A stretch of 64,000 nt of DNA from Gaeumannomyces sp. JS-464 (lineage: Eukaryota; Ascomycota; Sordariomycetes; Magnaporthales; Magnaporthaceae): NCBI GenBank assembly GCA_002197995.1, contig NGZR01000007.1, forward strand, positions 1,136,399 to 1,200,398, read 5' to 3'. How positions within the stretch are numbered: the first letter of the stretch is position 1; each line of letters opens with the position of its first letter. Both the position numbers and the translations under genes were made by a program. This document shows, piece after piece, positions 1 through 9,697 of this stretch. The notes beneath the pieces are model-generated. The model searched no databases, was not told where the DNA came from, and saw only the letters and a list, made by a program, of their open reading frames with translations.

Positions 1-812
1 ACGAAGACGTGCTGCACCGAAATGCCCACGGTGCAACGGTCGAACCGGATGCCTTTGAATTGGTACTGCTGCGAGTTGAGCCGGATGCCGATGGCGCCAC
101 CCTCGAAGACGGAGTCGGAGATCAGGATGCCGGAGCCGCCCGCGTTCATGGTCATTCCGGTGTGGTTGGAGAAGTTGGGCATGACGACGTGGACGTTGGT
201 GAAGCTGGTGCCTTGCGAGACGGACCACTCGATGGCGACGGCGGACCTGTCGGTGGCGATCTCGGTGGTGTCGACCTTGAAGTTCCGCAGGGCCATGTAG
301 AAGTTCTTGGTCGGGCTGCCCTCGCCCTGCCAGCGGTCGTAGCCGTTGATGACGGGCTGCGTGCCGAGCTCGGGATCCGCGATCAGGGTCGGCGGGTTCA
401 GGGGGTCGCCGACCAGGAACGTGTTGACGTACATCTGGATGGGCTTCTTGATGCGGTAGCGGCCCGGCGGGATGTAGACGTATGCCGGGCGCGTCGTCAC
501 CGTGTTGCCCTCCCTCGACCATGCGTTGATGGCAAAGTTGAAGCCGTCAGAGGCATCCCTGGCGCCCGTGTTGTCGGCGCCATACTGCACCACGGTCCGG
601 TAGTACTGAAAGGTCGGGTCGGTGCTGGTGGGGGTGGTCCCGTTGTGGCCGATCTGGGCCCTCCACCAGGTGGACGGGTTGCTCGCCACGGGGCCCGAGC
701 ACTGCTGTTGCCGCGCCTCGACGGCGGCCTTGCCATCGTCGGGAAGGGCGAGGCTGGCTACCTTCCTTGCGCCGGCCAGGAGGGCGCTGGCGAAGATGAT
801 GCCGGTCCTCAT
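1..812 (-). CDS. GH55-like exo-beta-1,3-glucanase / pectate-lyase-superfamily protein, 3' part missing at window edge
   Basis: The minus-strand frame is open from an ATG at 812 to the window edge, about 270 residues without a stop. It begins with a hydrophobic leader (MRTGIIFASALLAGARK), so it is probably secreted. Recognisable family blocks follow: WWRAQIGHNGT near residue 49, TVVQYGADNTGARDASDGFN (the start-of-barrel motif of Pectate_lyase_3/GH55), AYVYIPPGRYRIKKPIQMY, FLVGDPLNPPTLIADP, and the beta-helix segment NAGGSGILISDSVFEGGAIG. GH55 enzymes are two-barrel exo-1,3-beta-glucanases of fungal cell walls; only most of the first barrel is visible here, so the catalytic half is outside the window. 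No frame breaks are seen. A related but damaged GH55 domain lies at 48,403-51,623. A non-GH55 pectin-lyase-fold protein is possible. Confidence 0.85.
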   Translation of the reverse strand, partial: MRTGIIFASALLAGARKVASLALPDDGKAAVEARQQQCSGPVASNPSTWWRAQIGHNGTTPTSTDPTFQYYRTVVQYGADNTGARDASDGFNFAINAWSREGNTVTTRPAYVYIPPGRYRIKKPIQMYVNTFLVGDPLNPPTLIADPELGTQPVINGYDRWQGEGSPTKNFYMALRNFKVDTTEIATDRSAVAIEWSVSQGTSFTNVHVVMPNFSNHTGMTMNAGGSGILISDSVFEGGAIGIRLNSQQYQFKGIRFDRCTVGISVQHVF

Positions 813-1316
813 GGTTGGGGATACAGGGGGCTACCTATCCACACGAGAACACAGGGAGCGTAGAGGCTGCAGCTCGCAGGTGCGGCAATTGAGATCAGGG
901 GACGGCATCGCGGGATATTCTTTATATAAGGCGACTACGGCCTTTCACTCTTAAAAAAAAAAATTAAAAAAAAAAGTTTCTAACGGCCAAGGATCTAGAT
1001 CCAGTCCCAAGCCGACAGCCCCAGCGGGGAGCGGGTAGGCAGCCGCATTGCAGAATCCCCTCATCGTCGGGACATGGCGACGGGCCGAAAGAGAGAAGGG
1101 ACTTGACTTGTGGTGTGCGAATCGTTTGGCTACAAAATACGACCCTGATCTCCGAGCCCTGTTAGCTCGCTGAACTGAGGACAATGCGCTGACTGTGTAC
1201 CCCACACCCCACTCCAGGCAGAAGCCAATTTAAAGCGGTGCTGATCTGGTGCAGGTGCAGGTGCTTGGCCAACAGGAAAGAAAAGGAGAGAAAAAAAAAA
1301 AAACCTTTTGAGAAAC
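813..1316. other. Intergenic: upstream region of the GH55-like gene and 3' flank of the dienelactone hydrolase gene
   Basis: I see no gene. A TATATAA-like element (TTTATATAAG, about 920-929) lies roughly 110 nt upstream of the GH55-like ATG on the minus strand and could be its TATA box. An A-rich tract covers about 953-976. A second short A-run near 1,288-1,302 lies just beyond the stop codon of the neighbouring hydrolase. Confidence 0.4.
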
Positions 1317-2336
1317 TCATGCAGCCGAAAACTGCCTCCGGAACCAGTTGACCGCCTGGTCCTCCGCCTTGAGCCCCAGCTCCGCCTGCCGGGGGTCGGC
1401 AGGGTTGCCGCGGACGGCGAATCCGTGTATGGCGCCCTCGTAGACGACCACCTCGTGCATCCTGCCGCCCTGGCCGTCCTTGGCCGCCTCCAGCACTCTC
1501 TGGAGCGTCACCATCTTCTCGCGGCCCATAAAGGAGTCGTTCTCGCCGTTGGCTACGCTGAGCGGCACCCGCACCTTCTCGAGCGCGTCGGGGATCTTGA
1601 CCAGGGACGGGTGCGCCGTGAAGCCGCAGTCGACCAGCGGCCTCCCGGGCTCGCTCTCGGCGCCGCACAGGTTGATGGCGTGCCGCCCGCCCCAGCAGAA
1701 GCCCACGACGCCGACCTTGCCGTGGGGCGGTGCTGCTGCTGCCGCCGCCGCCACCGGGGAGCGGCGGAGGGCCTCGAAGAAGGCGTGGACGCGCGGCGTC
1801 GTGACGGAGCCGCGGATGCGGATCAGGCGCGGCACGAAGATGGCCATCAGCTGCAGGACCAGCCGCGGCTTCTGTGTCAGCGCCGCCCACCACGACGGGC
1901 TGGGCTTCTCGATCTGGTCCAGGAGCGCGAGGCTGTATGCCGGCGGGGCGGCGCCTGGGTGGTTTGGTAGGTTAGCTCAGCTCTCTGCTGCAACCCGACT
2001 CTGCTCCTGCCCCAGTCAGGCGGTGGGTGAATGGCGGTGGTCTGATTTCCCTCGTCTCTTGCCCCTTTGGAACACACCGTCCATGAAGTCCGGGAGATAG
2101 ACGACGAAAGGACCCCTCCGGGCATACGAGTCGGCCAGCGCTCGCGTGTTGAGCAGCTCCCAGCCAAAGATGTCCGGGACGATGACCACCAGGCCCAGCG
2201 GCTCGCCCTGGCTGGTCGGGTCGGGGCGGGCGACGTAGGTGGGCAGGCCGTGGATCGTCTCCACCGTCCCCGTCGGCTGGGCATCGCCCCGGAGCGTGCC
2301 CTTGAAGCAATCCTGGCAGAAGCCGCCTAGTGCCAT
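1317..2336 (-). CDS. Dienelactone hydrolase family protein (two exons)
   Basis: Exon 1 is 2336-2078 and exon 2 is 1954-1317, joined by a 123-nt GT..AG intron with a GCTAAC branch site near 1,978-1,971. The phases fit exactly and give 298 residues, usual for fungal dienelactone hydrolases. The start is set by MALGGFCQDCFKG, which matches the family N-terminus. The alpha/beta-hydrolase features are GLVVIVPDIFGWE (oxyanion region), GVVGFCWGGRHA with the nucleophilic Cys, ENDSFMG with the acid Asp, and IHGFAVRG with the His of a Cys-Asp-His triad. The family hydrolyses dienelactones in aromatic degradation, but many fungal members have unknown substrates, so the pathway is not assigned. It is a cytosolic enzyme, with no signal peptide. 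It diverges from the methionine sulfoxide reductase gene. Confidence 0.9.
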
Positions 2337-3098
2337 CTGAGCTGGAGGATCTGGTTTTACGATGGGCTGTAGGTGTTGTTTGTCGGGCTGTGTCGGGATT
2401 GCTAAGCTGGAGGAGAAGCAGGGGAGAGTGTTTTGGGGCATTCGGCTCCTTTTTAGTTACATCGCATGTGCTCAAGGTCCGCAGACGGGGTTCGCTGAAT
2501 TCTTTGTGCCGCTGACCCGCACATCCGATTGTGTCTGCATTTTCCCTCCAAGTTGTTCAATCGGCCCATTCCACCACCCCCAAAAACACGCAGCCCCTCC
2601 AGTTCGGATAACTTTCAAGTCCGACTTCGCGTTACGAAACGGATGACCAAGACGGCGCCATGGTTTCTTGCATGTGGTTCCCGTATCACAAGCGTCCTCT
2701 TCCCCCAAAAGTGCTTGCATCTGTGCGCTACAATGTCTCAGCCTCGGAGATGGGCGTTTTTATTGGCTGGGCGGCGGCAGAGACTAGCTCCCCTCTAGCC
2801 GACATGTGTGGGTGGTGATGCAGGTGGGGCCGGATTCGGCATAGCACAGGAAGTCACTGCCCAAGCCCAAGCAGCCCAGCTGCACTTTCTCCACTCAGAG
2901 GGGCTCAAGCTGGTGGTGTACTTGGGAGAGAGCACAGAAGAAATTTGATACTATAGCCTGCATTTCCATGGAGTGTCGACAGCCCCAGGAGTCGACCAAG
3001 ATCCCGGCAGCAAGCGATACCCTCGCAGTTGACAACTTGGCGCCAGAACGCATCCAAGAAGGATAACATCAGCAAGGGAGAAGACCCCGCTGAGAAAG
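2337..3098. promoter_or_regulatory. Divergent intergenic region between the dienelactone hydrolase and fRMsr genes
   Basis: About 760 nt separate the two start codons, so both promoters must lie here. No coding frame fits a known protein. I could not single out a convincing TATA box or operator. The role is inferred only from the gene orientations. Confidence 0.4.
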
Positions 3099-3909
3099 AT
3101 GGTCAGATTCTGCAGAGTCCCTCCCTTGGTTTGCATACACAGTCCCTATTTGCGTGTGCATATGCCCGCGTGCATGAGATGAATACCTACTTTTAAAACA
3201 CGGGAATAACCAAAAACAGGTTCACGCCGACACCTCCAATTTCGCCTCGGGGATCACCAAGGACGAGGCTTATCGGCAGGTCTTGGAGCAGGCTGAGGCC
3301 CTATTCGACGGTCAGAGGAACTGGGTAAGAGTTGTTATGTTCCCATATCCTGGCCACCAGCATATTCTAACTAACACGCAACGGCCACTTAGGTCTGGTA
3401 AGATAAGAACTTGGACGGGTTGACTAGACCGTGCTGGCTTCTCACATAAAACCCGTCAAACGAACCAGCAACCTTTCCAACGCCGCCGCTCTCCTGTGGC
3501 ACGCCTACAAGTTCCTCCCAGCCCCAAGCAACGACGTCAACTGGGCCGGCTTCTACACCCTGGACGCCAAGCCGGGCCCGGGAGGCCGGCCGCAGCTGAT
3601 CCTCGGCCCGTTCCAGGGCAAGGTGGCCTGCCAGACCATCGCCTTTGGGCGCGGCGTGTGCGGCGCCGCCGCCGAGAGTCGGACCACGCAGCTGGTGCCC
3701 GACGTCGACGCCTTCCCGGGCCACATCGCCTGCGACTCGGAGAGCCGGAGCGAGGTGGTCGTGCCCATCGTCGTCCCGGGGACGGCAGCGGCGGCAAGGT
3801 GGTGGCTATCATTGACGTCGACTGCGCCTCGCCTGATGGGTTCGACGACGTCGACCGGATCTGGCTTGAGAAGCTGGCGGAACTTGTTGCGAGGAGCTGC
3901 GACTGGTAG
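3099..3909 (+). CDS. Free methionine-(R)-sulfoxide reductase (GAF domain), four exons with a 5-nt microexon; one frame break
   Basis: This GAF-fold enzyme reduces free methionine-R-sulfoxide with thioredoxin. Inferred exons are 3099-3101 (the ATG alone), 3220-3324, 3393-3397 (five bases, GTCTG) and 3469-3909. They encode VHADTSNF, EALFDGQRNW, then V-C across the microexon, then NLSNAAALLWHAYKFL, matching the family block NWVCNLSN. The redox cysteines are visible in GKVACQ, GRGVCG and GHIACD. The reading frame slips at a run of four G (3778-3781): upstream it reads SEVVVPIVVPG, while downstream the conserved IIDVDCASPDGFDDVDRIWL lies in the next frame. One extra G would join them and give about 184 residues, the normal length. 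A sequencing error or a recent mutation are both possible. The ATG-only exon rests on a weak donor (GTCAGA) and is the least certain part. Confidence 0.85.
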
Positions 3910-4296
3910 TTCATGGGAAGTTGCATGGCTAACCAGTATGGATAACTATTGTTCATATTGATAGAAGAGTAAAATATGGGTAGACAGGAGGATATAGAAG
4001 GTTGGTTGGCTTTTCTCGAGTATGTTCCATCGAAACAGAAGTACTGATAGTCGTGAGATTTCCTTCCTCACTCCTTCCTTTCTTGACTGCGCGGCTAAAA
4101 TCCCATGAGCATCTTGTGCCGGTGAAGGTGAGGAGCCACGGCAACCCCTATTTCAACCCTACCGATTCTATCACGACTTTCTGGCCCAGTACCACGTCGA
4201 GGCAAAAGGCACTGGAGAAACTTACAGTCTCTCGTCATTTCCCCTCGCCCATTTTTCATATCTCCTCACCTCATCTACCGCACTGACACAGTCCAA

Positions 4297-4999
4297 ATGG
4301 AGGCCAACAACGAACCGCAGGCAGAGAGCGTGCCGGACCGTCCCCGTCGGCGCCGCGGCAGGCCGCCCAAGTATACCAGCGTCGCCCAGAGGAAAGAGGC
4401 AACGAGGCTCCAAGCGCGCCAACGTCGCCAGCTCGAGGTCGCAAAGCGGCGACAGGCCTCGCAGCAGCCGGCAGTCCCTCGGCCCTCTCCAGATCCTCTG
4501 CTCGCGGCAGAGCCGCCCTTCCGTCCGGCAGGCGTGTCTTTCTTCCACTGCGCACCGCCAGCAGGACCGCCGTCTACGGGCCTAGCAGGCGGCTCGCCAT
4601 CCACCAGCCCGGCCGAAGGCTTTGTCATCGTCGATGGGCCGCCCAGGTCGCCCTCGCTGAACCCCGCCCGCCACCCGGCCGGATCGCCGTCCGCGGGTTC
4701 GATCCCCCGTCAGCACGACCGCCAGCGACCTGCCTGCTGCCCTGCCCCAGGCGCCAGACCGTGAAGCCGCATCTGCAACTTCGCCGTCGAACAACCAGGA
4801 TCACCAGTCGCAGAACCAGCAGGTCCACCACATTTACAAAGTCCACCATATTTACCACCACCACTATCACAACTGTCCACACCAGAATACAGTTCAACCA
4901 GCTCAACAGCAGCCCCAGCAGGATCTTCAGCAGGGTCCCCAACAGCCGCGCCAGCAAGACGTTGAGCAGGGCCCGCAGCAGCAGCCCGAGCAGGACTAG
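4297..4999 (+). CDS. Small AT-hook protein with Gln/His-rich C-terminus; frame break near 4,704-4,708
   Basis: I do not recognise the family. The frame from ATG 4297 has RRRRGRPPKYTS at residues 17-28, a classical AT-hook (minor-groove DNA binding) core, then a basic segment KEATRLQARQRRQLEVAKRR and Ser/Pro-rich sequence. That frame closes at 4764, but from about 4,664 the next frame carries protein-like sequence to a stop at 4997-4999: ATSPSNNQDHQSQNQQ, a Tyr/His patch (VHHIYKVHHIYHHHYHNC) and QQPQQDLQQGPQQPRQQ. The two fit if the C5 run at 4704-4708 is one base too long, giving roughly 230 residues. A missed intron is an alternative. A nuclear, DNA-binding role is inferred from the hook only. 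No close neighbour suggests a pathway. Confidence 0.5.
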
Positions 5000-5181
5000 C
5001 GTCCCAAGCAAGGCAGCAGCACATCACCGCCACCCAATCATGATTGCCGGGAACAGCATGGCAGGTACGGTTGTATGCCATGTAAGACGCTCGAAAATAG
5101 AGACAGAGGAAAAAAAGAGCGGGAGCAAGAAAAAGCAATACATCGTCATGGGGGGCTTGGCTCAACCCCCCTTCTTCTCAT

Positions 5182-5385
5182 TCAGACTACCGACCCTCTT
5201 CCCCTCCTCCCCGACTCCACAATGCACCTCGCGCACTCGGCGTCGGCGAAGCAGAGGAACGGCGGCACGACGGGCTCGCGGGCCCGGCAGCCCTTGGTGC
5301 CGCACCACTCCCAGAGCGCCGCGGCCGACGAGACGACCGTCTTGCACGACCTGCAGTGGTATAGGTGTGCGACCCGGTTGCACAT
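5182..5385 (-). CDS. Putative small Cys-rich zinc-ribbon-like protein (67 residues)
   Basis: On the minus strand a short frame carries paired cysteines: YHCRSCKTVVSS (CxxC), LWEWCGTKGCRAR (Cx4C), PPFLC, and ECARCIVESG (CxxC). The spacing resembles a small treble-clef or zinc-ribbon domain. The start at 5385 is the nearest ATG before the first CxxC; the frame extends upstream to 5478 and may include a missed exon. The plus strand over the same bases also has an open frame with intron-like signals, so the strand is not certain. No function is assigned. Confidence 0.38.
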   Translation of the reverse strand: MCNRVAHLYHCRSCKTVVSSAAALWEWCGTKGCRAREPVVPPFLCFADAECARCIVESGRRGRGSVV

Positions 5386-6260
5386 TTCTCTTTTACTTCG
5401 CCTTTCTCTTCCATTTTTGTTCGTCTTTGCTCTTCTCTCTGTGTCGCAACGTAGAACCGAAACTCTTATCTCATCCACAGGTTCTTGGGTTGTGCCCGAC
5501 TCATTCTTAGCACTGGGAAGGGAGTTGGGGGGTTCGTGGGCTGAGAGGTCTTCTTCTCTGGAGGATCCGGGTATTCAGGGTTGCCCGTTGGCGGGAGTGG
5601 GTGGGCTCGCAGAAATATGGTTGTTGGCCAGGTCCAAAGATTTTCGATTCTAATTCGCAAGGTAGAACCGCGGCCACTCGACTTGTAAGGGAAAGCGAGA
5701 GGAAGCGACTTGATATGATCTAGACCCTGGGTGGCGTCCTCCAAGGAGAACAAAGGTAACGCGGGCACGTGGATCCCAATACCCTGGGCATTTATTTACA
5801 CCGTGAATAGAAAACAAGACTCTTCGGCATCATACGAAGACACGTTCCAGCCCGTTGCTCTTCTTTGTTCTAAGAAAAGACACTCGGTGCTCTCAGGGCC
5901 GCCCTGTTGGTGCTTGTGTATTCTAGCATCGCAATTTTCGCCAAACTCAACTAAAAAAGACTATTGACTACAGTACATAACTCCCTTTTCAGTTCCGGAA
6001 ATCTCATCAGCCTTTCGGTTTCCCAAGAATAAACATGGCCCGAGCCAAGCGGTCAAGAATGAGCCTAGGCAGTCGCCATGTGCTCGCACCAGCAAGAAGT
6101 TATACCCTCTCTCGCTCCTTCTGGGACCCCGCCTAGGAACGTCGCAACAAATCCTGATATTACACAGCGGCGACACGTGGGTTCACCCCGTCAAGTTCAC
6201 ACCCGGCCTACTCCCGATCACCATAGGCCAAGACGCCCGCCACACAGTAAGGCGCTAGAT
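5386..6260. other. Intergenic between the Cys-rich mini-gene and the SPT16 3' end
   Basis: No gene is supported. Open frames here are short, lack known motifs, and overlap each other on both strands. Confidence 0.35.
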
Positions 6261-9200
6261 CTAGCGCTTGCGCTGCTTCTTCTTGCCACGGTCCTCCTCA
6301 TCATCGAGCCCGCTTTCGCGGTCTTTCCTCTTGGCCTTGCGCTCGAGCTCGTCCCAGCTCTCTCCCTCTTCATCGTCTTCCTCACTTCCCTCCTCGCTTG
6401 CGTCGTTAGATGCATTGGAATCATACTCGGAGTCCTCTTCACTACTCTCGGAGGCCTCCTCAAGTTCTGACTCGCTGATCTCAAAGGCGCTCTCCTGGTC
6501 GTCCTCGTCCTCGTTATCCTCATCGTCCGAATCCGCCTGGAGGAACGACCAACCGCCATCGACGAAGAACTGGTGCGTGTCAGACGTCACCGTCTTCATG
6601 ATGGTAGGCCAGTTGAGGTTGAGTGGACCCTCGGTATAGGCTATATCCGACTGATCCAAGAACTCCTTGACATCCTCGAGAGACTCGACGGGAATTGTGT
6701 TGACGTGTGTCGGGGCTCGTGTGAAGTCCTTGAAAACAAACACGAGATCAAAATTCTTTAGGCCGAATTGGACGCGCTCCAGATGGGCAACCTCGATGTC
6801 TTCCAGAGTAACTACCAAGAAGGGCGGCTCAGTGATCTGGATGAGGCACTCGGTAGTGGGCTGTATGTAGACGTTGCTGCGGAACGGGACACCATTGAAG
6901 CCGAGCTCGCGCAGAGGCATGTCGACCTCGATGTTCTCCGAACGACCCGCCTCGGCGATCTTCTCGGCGAAGGCCTTGAAAAGGCGGTCGAGATCGGCAC
7001 GACGGCGGCGCTCCTCCTGCTCCGCCTCGAACTCGTCCTCGTCACCATACCGGTACTTGCGCTTGCGGTTTCCAGTCTCGTCGAACTGGATGTCGGTCGC
7101 TTCGCGGTAGAATTGCACATCCTTGGTCTTCTTCTTGTTCCCAATAAGGATGGGATCCTTGAGATGGATGTGGATGATGACGATGAGTTCGTGCTGACAG
7201 GGCTGGAAGAACAAGTGCCGGACGTTGGAGAAGAGGATGTCGACCCTCTGCTGAGCGGCCAAAGGTGACTGGTAACGGATACCGTTTTGGTGGATCTCAA
7301 CCTTGCCGGGGACACGCTTTCCTTCCATGGCAGGGCGAATGAAGACATTGTCCAACACGGCCGGGCGACGATCTGGAAATGCGGGTAGGCGCGGTTAGCC
7401 ATCAGCATCGCTGATTGAGTGAGGGGTGGAGCACCTGAGAATCTCGGCACCGTAGACTTACTTCGAATCTCGACCAGCTTCTCCTGCTCAACGACATCCT
7501 CCATGTCCTTCTTTTCTTGCTCCTTCTTTGCCGACTCCTTCTTCATGTTGGCGATCTGGTTGGCGATCTCGGTGTAGCGGTCACCATCCAGCGACCGGAA
7601 CGTCAGACTGCGCACAAAGTGTGCGGTGGCGTCCTCGAAAGGCTGGTCATCCTTCCTGCCCACACCCTGGCCGGGCGAGAGGAAGTTGATGCGGAGGAAG
7701 GACCACTCGCCCTCGTCGCTTTTGCTGGCGTTCTTGATGGTGTGGATGTGGAAGGGCACCGGCCGGCCCATAACCGGCACAATGACAGTGGCATTTTTTT
7801 GGTCGACGACAATTGATAGGTCGCGGATCTTGGGAGGGAGCTGGTTGTCCCTCTTGTACGACTCGAAGCGCTTGAACTTCTTGACCTCGGTTCCGTTCTG
7901 GTCGTTTGTCGACTCGGCGAACCTGGCCAGGCCCTCCTTCTGTTTCTTCATGGCGAGCTCCTTCTGGTGCTCTCGCCTCCGCTTCTCGGCATCCTCGTCC
8001 ACTTGCGTGCTACGCTCGGAGCGGAGCCGGGTGCTTGTGATGTTCTTGGTAGCAACTGCGCCCACGCGGGCCTCCTTCTTCTCCTTCTTGGGTGCCGGCT
8101 GCGCCTCCTCATCTTTGAAGAAGAAAGAGCTGGCGTCTGCATCGGTCGGGGCGTCGCCGGTGAAGACCACGGGCTCGGCAGTGGTGACGCGCACTGTGTC
8201 GATGATGACCAGTGAGTAGACCTTGCTGTTCTTGTCCTGCGGCGTTGGGTTCTCGATGTCGGAGAAGCCAGAGGTGATGCAAAGCGTCATGCCATCCTTG
8301 AGAGAGCGAGAGTTCTTTGCGTTCAGGATCATGGTCGGGTCTCGATGCTCGAGGCCGATTCCGCAGCCGATATTCTTTAGAAAGTGCTTCTCGAGCTCGG
8401 GCTTCTTGCTCTTCACGTAAGCGAGGGCCTTTTGGTACACCTCCTTTACGACGGCGCCGTCGCGGATCTCCTTGAGGATCAGCTGATGGGTAGCGTGCAG
8501 GAGCTTGTAGTTGGACTCCTGCGACTTGTTCGGGTCGACCAGGAAGGTTCGCGCGATGGACGAGCAGTATGACCTGTACCGCAGGCCCAAGGCAGAAATG
8601 ATGATGCCCGGGTGGAGGTTATCGTTGTTCGGCTCCGTCGCCCATCGAAGATCGTACTTGCCGCCGCTCTGGACGTTGGGTCCCAGGATCCAGTCGAGCT
8701 GCTCCGGGTCAAAGTCACTCGGCAGCTTCTGCTTGTTAGGCAAGGTTACCGTCTTCCACCACTTGTCGTCGTCGAGCTTCTTTTCGACCTTCTCGGCCAA
8801 AGCGCTGTGCTTGACCTTCTTCTCCTGGTCGAGGATGGCCGACATCTCATCGAGGAAGAACGGGTGCATCAGGGCGACGCACGCCTTGGAAGATGTGCGC
8901 ATCGCCCTTAGCTCTGCCTCATCCTTGGTCGCGAAGGCAGCAGCGGAGAGGGCCTGGGCGATGTCAGACTCCTCCACATCCTTGCAGTTCTCGGCAAAGA
9001 TCTTTTTCCACTCGTCGACAAACGGGCCTTTTGCGGTGTCCTTGGTGAGCACGCCGACCTTGTTCTGCATATTCCACAAAACCCAAGTGGTTAGCTAGGC
9101 AACTGCGCGCGCATATTTGAGAGAGGACTAGGAGGGTGTGACTCACGCCGGCCTCTTTGATGGCGTCGGTAATCTTGACGAACGCCTTTGTGTTCTCGGC

Positions 9201-9697
9201 GGCATCCTTTCCTCTGACAAGGACCTCGACAGGGAACCTGCCGCCTTTGATCTGGTCGAGGTGTTTCGCTGGAGTACAGTCAGTAAGATGGTTTTTGGCG
9301 GAGCGTGTCGCTGGGGCGTTATTTCGATGGGCGCACCTTTCTTGGCGGTCGTGAGGATGTAGAGGGTGTCGATGGTGAAGAGCATGAGCGTGGTCGGGAA
9401 CTCGTAGCCAAGCAGCCAGAACTGCACACAAGTCGCAAAGTTAGCAGCATTTCAAGAGTCGCAATAGCGGCGGCGATGGCAGACGGGTCGCAGGACTGAT
9501 GCGAGGCGTGGGATACTGACATGCATCGCATTGTTCTTGTGGTACTCGGGGCTCTCTTCGACCTTGCCCATCATGATGAGGATGGACGAGACGCCCCCGA
9601 AAAGCGCGTCGCCCGATCGCTTGTCCGACTTCCAGGCATTGATGAAGTGGGAGACTCGCTCCTGGAAGAGCTTGCCGTCGATCTTGATTTCTGCCAT
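6261..9697 (-). CDS. SPT16: FACT complex subunit SPT16 (histone chaperone)
   Basis: Exons are 9697-9521, 9421-9337, 9268-9147, 9064-7462 and 7372-6261. All phases fit and give 1,032 residues, normal for fungal Spt16. The protein starts [18 protein letters not shown]. The N-terminal aminopeptidase-like (M24 fold, inactive) lobe covers about residues 1-440, with blocks such as [19 protein letters not shown]. The dimerisation and middle domains follow, with [20 protein letters not shown] spanning the last splice junction. The C-terminal acidic tail (about 930-1010) has repeated Asp/Glu/Ser runs and ends in a basic nuclear-localisation-like stretch, GKKKQRKR. With Pob3 and an HMG protein it forms FACT, which disassembles and restores nucleosomes during transcription and replication. 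Introns carry GCTAAC branch sites. The gene is intact and ends in TAG, which shows that TAG is a normal stop in this genome. Confidence 0.98.

Noticed and set aside
9..863. 284-codon plus-strand open frame at the left edge
   Set aside because: It is the shadow of the GH55-like gene on the minus strand, whose frame carries family motifs.
4695..4716. tRNA T-arm-like sequence (GCGGGTTCGATCCCCCGT)
   Set aside because: It matches a B-box, but no A-box, D-arm, anticodon arm or acceptor stem can be built around it, and it lies inside a protein-like frame.
5222..5500. Plus-strand gene opposite the Cys-rich mini-gene
   Set aside because: It has intron-like signals (GGTGTG donor, pyrimidine-rich stretch, CCACAG), but its translation lacks any conserved pattern, while the minus strand has paired cysteines. 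Kept only as an alternative.
6812..7461. Continuation of the SPT16 exon-4 frame past 7,462
   Set aside because: The frame stays open, but a GTAAGT donor at 7461 and homology ([12 protein letters not shown]) show that translation switches to the next exon; the read-through sequence is not Spt16-like.
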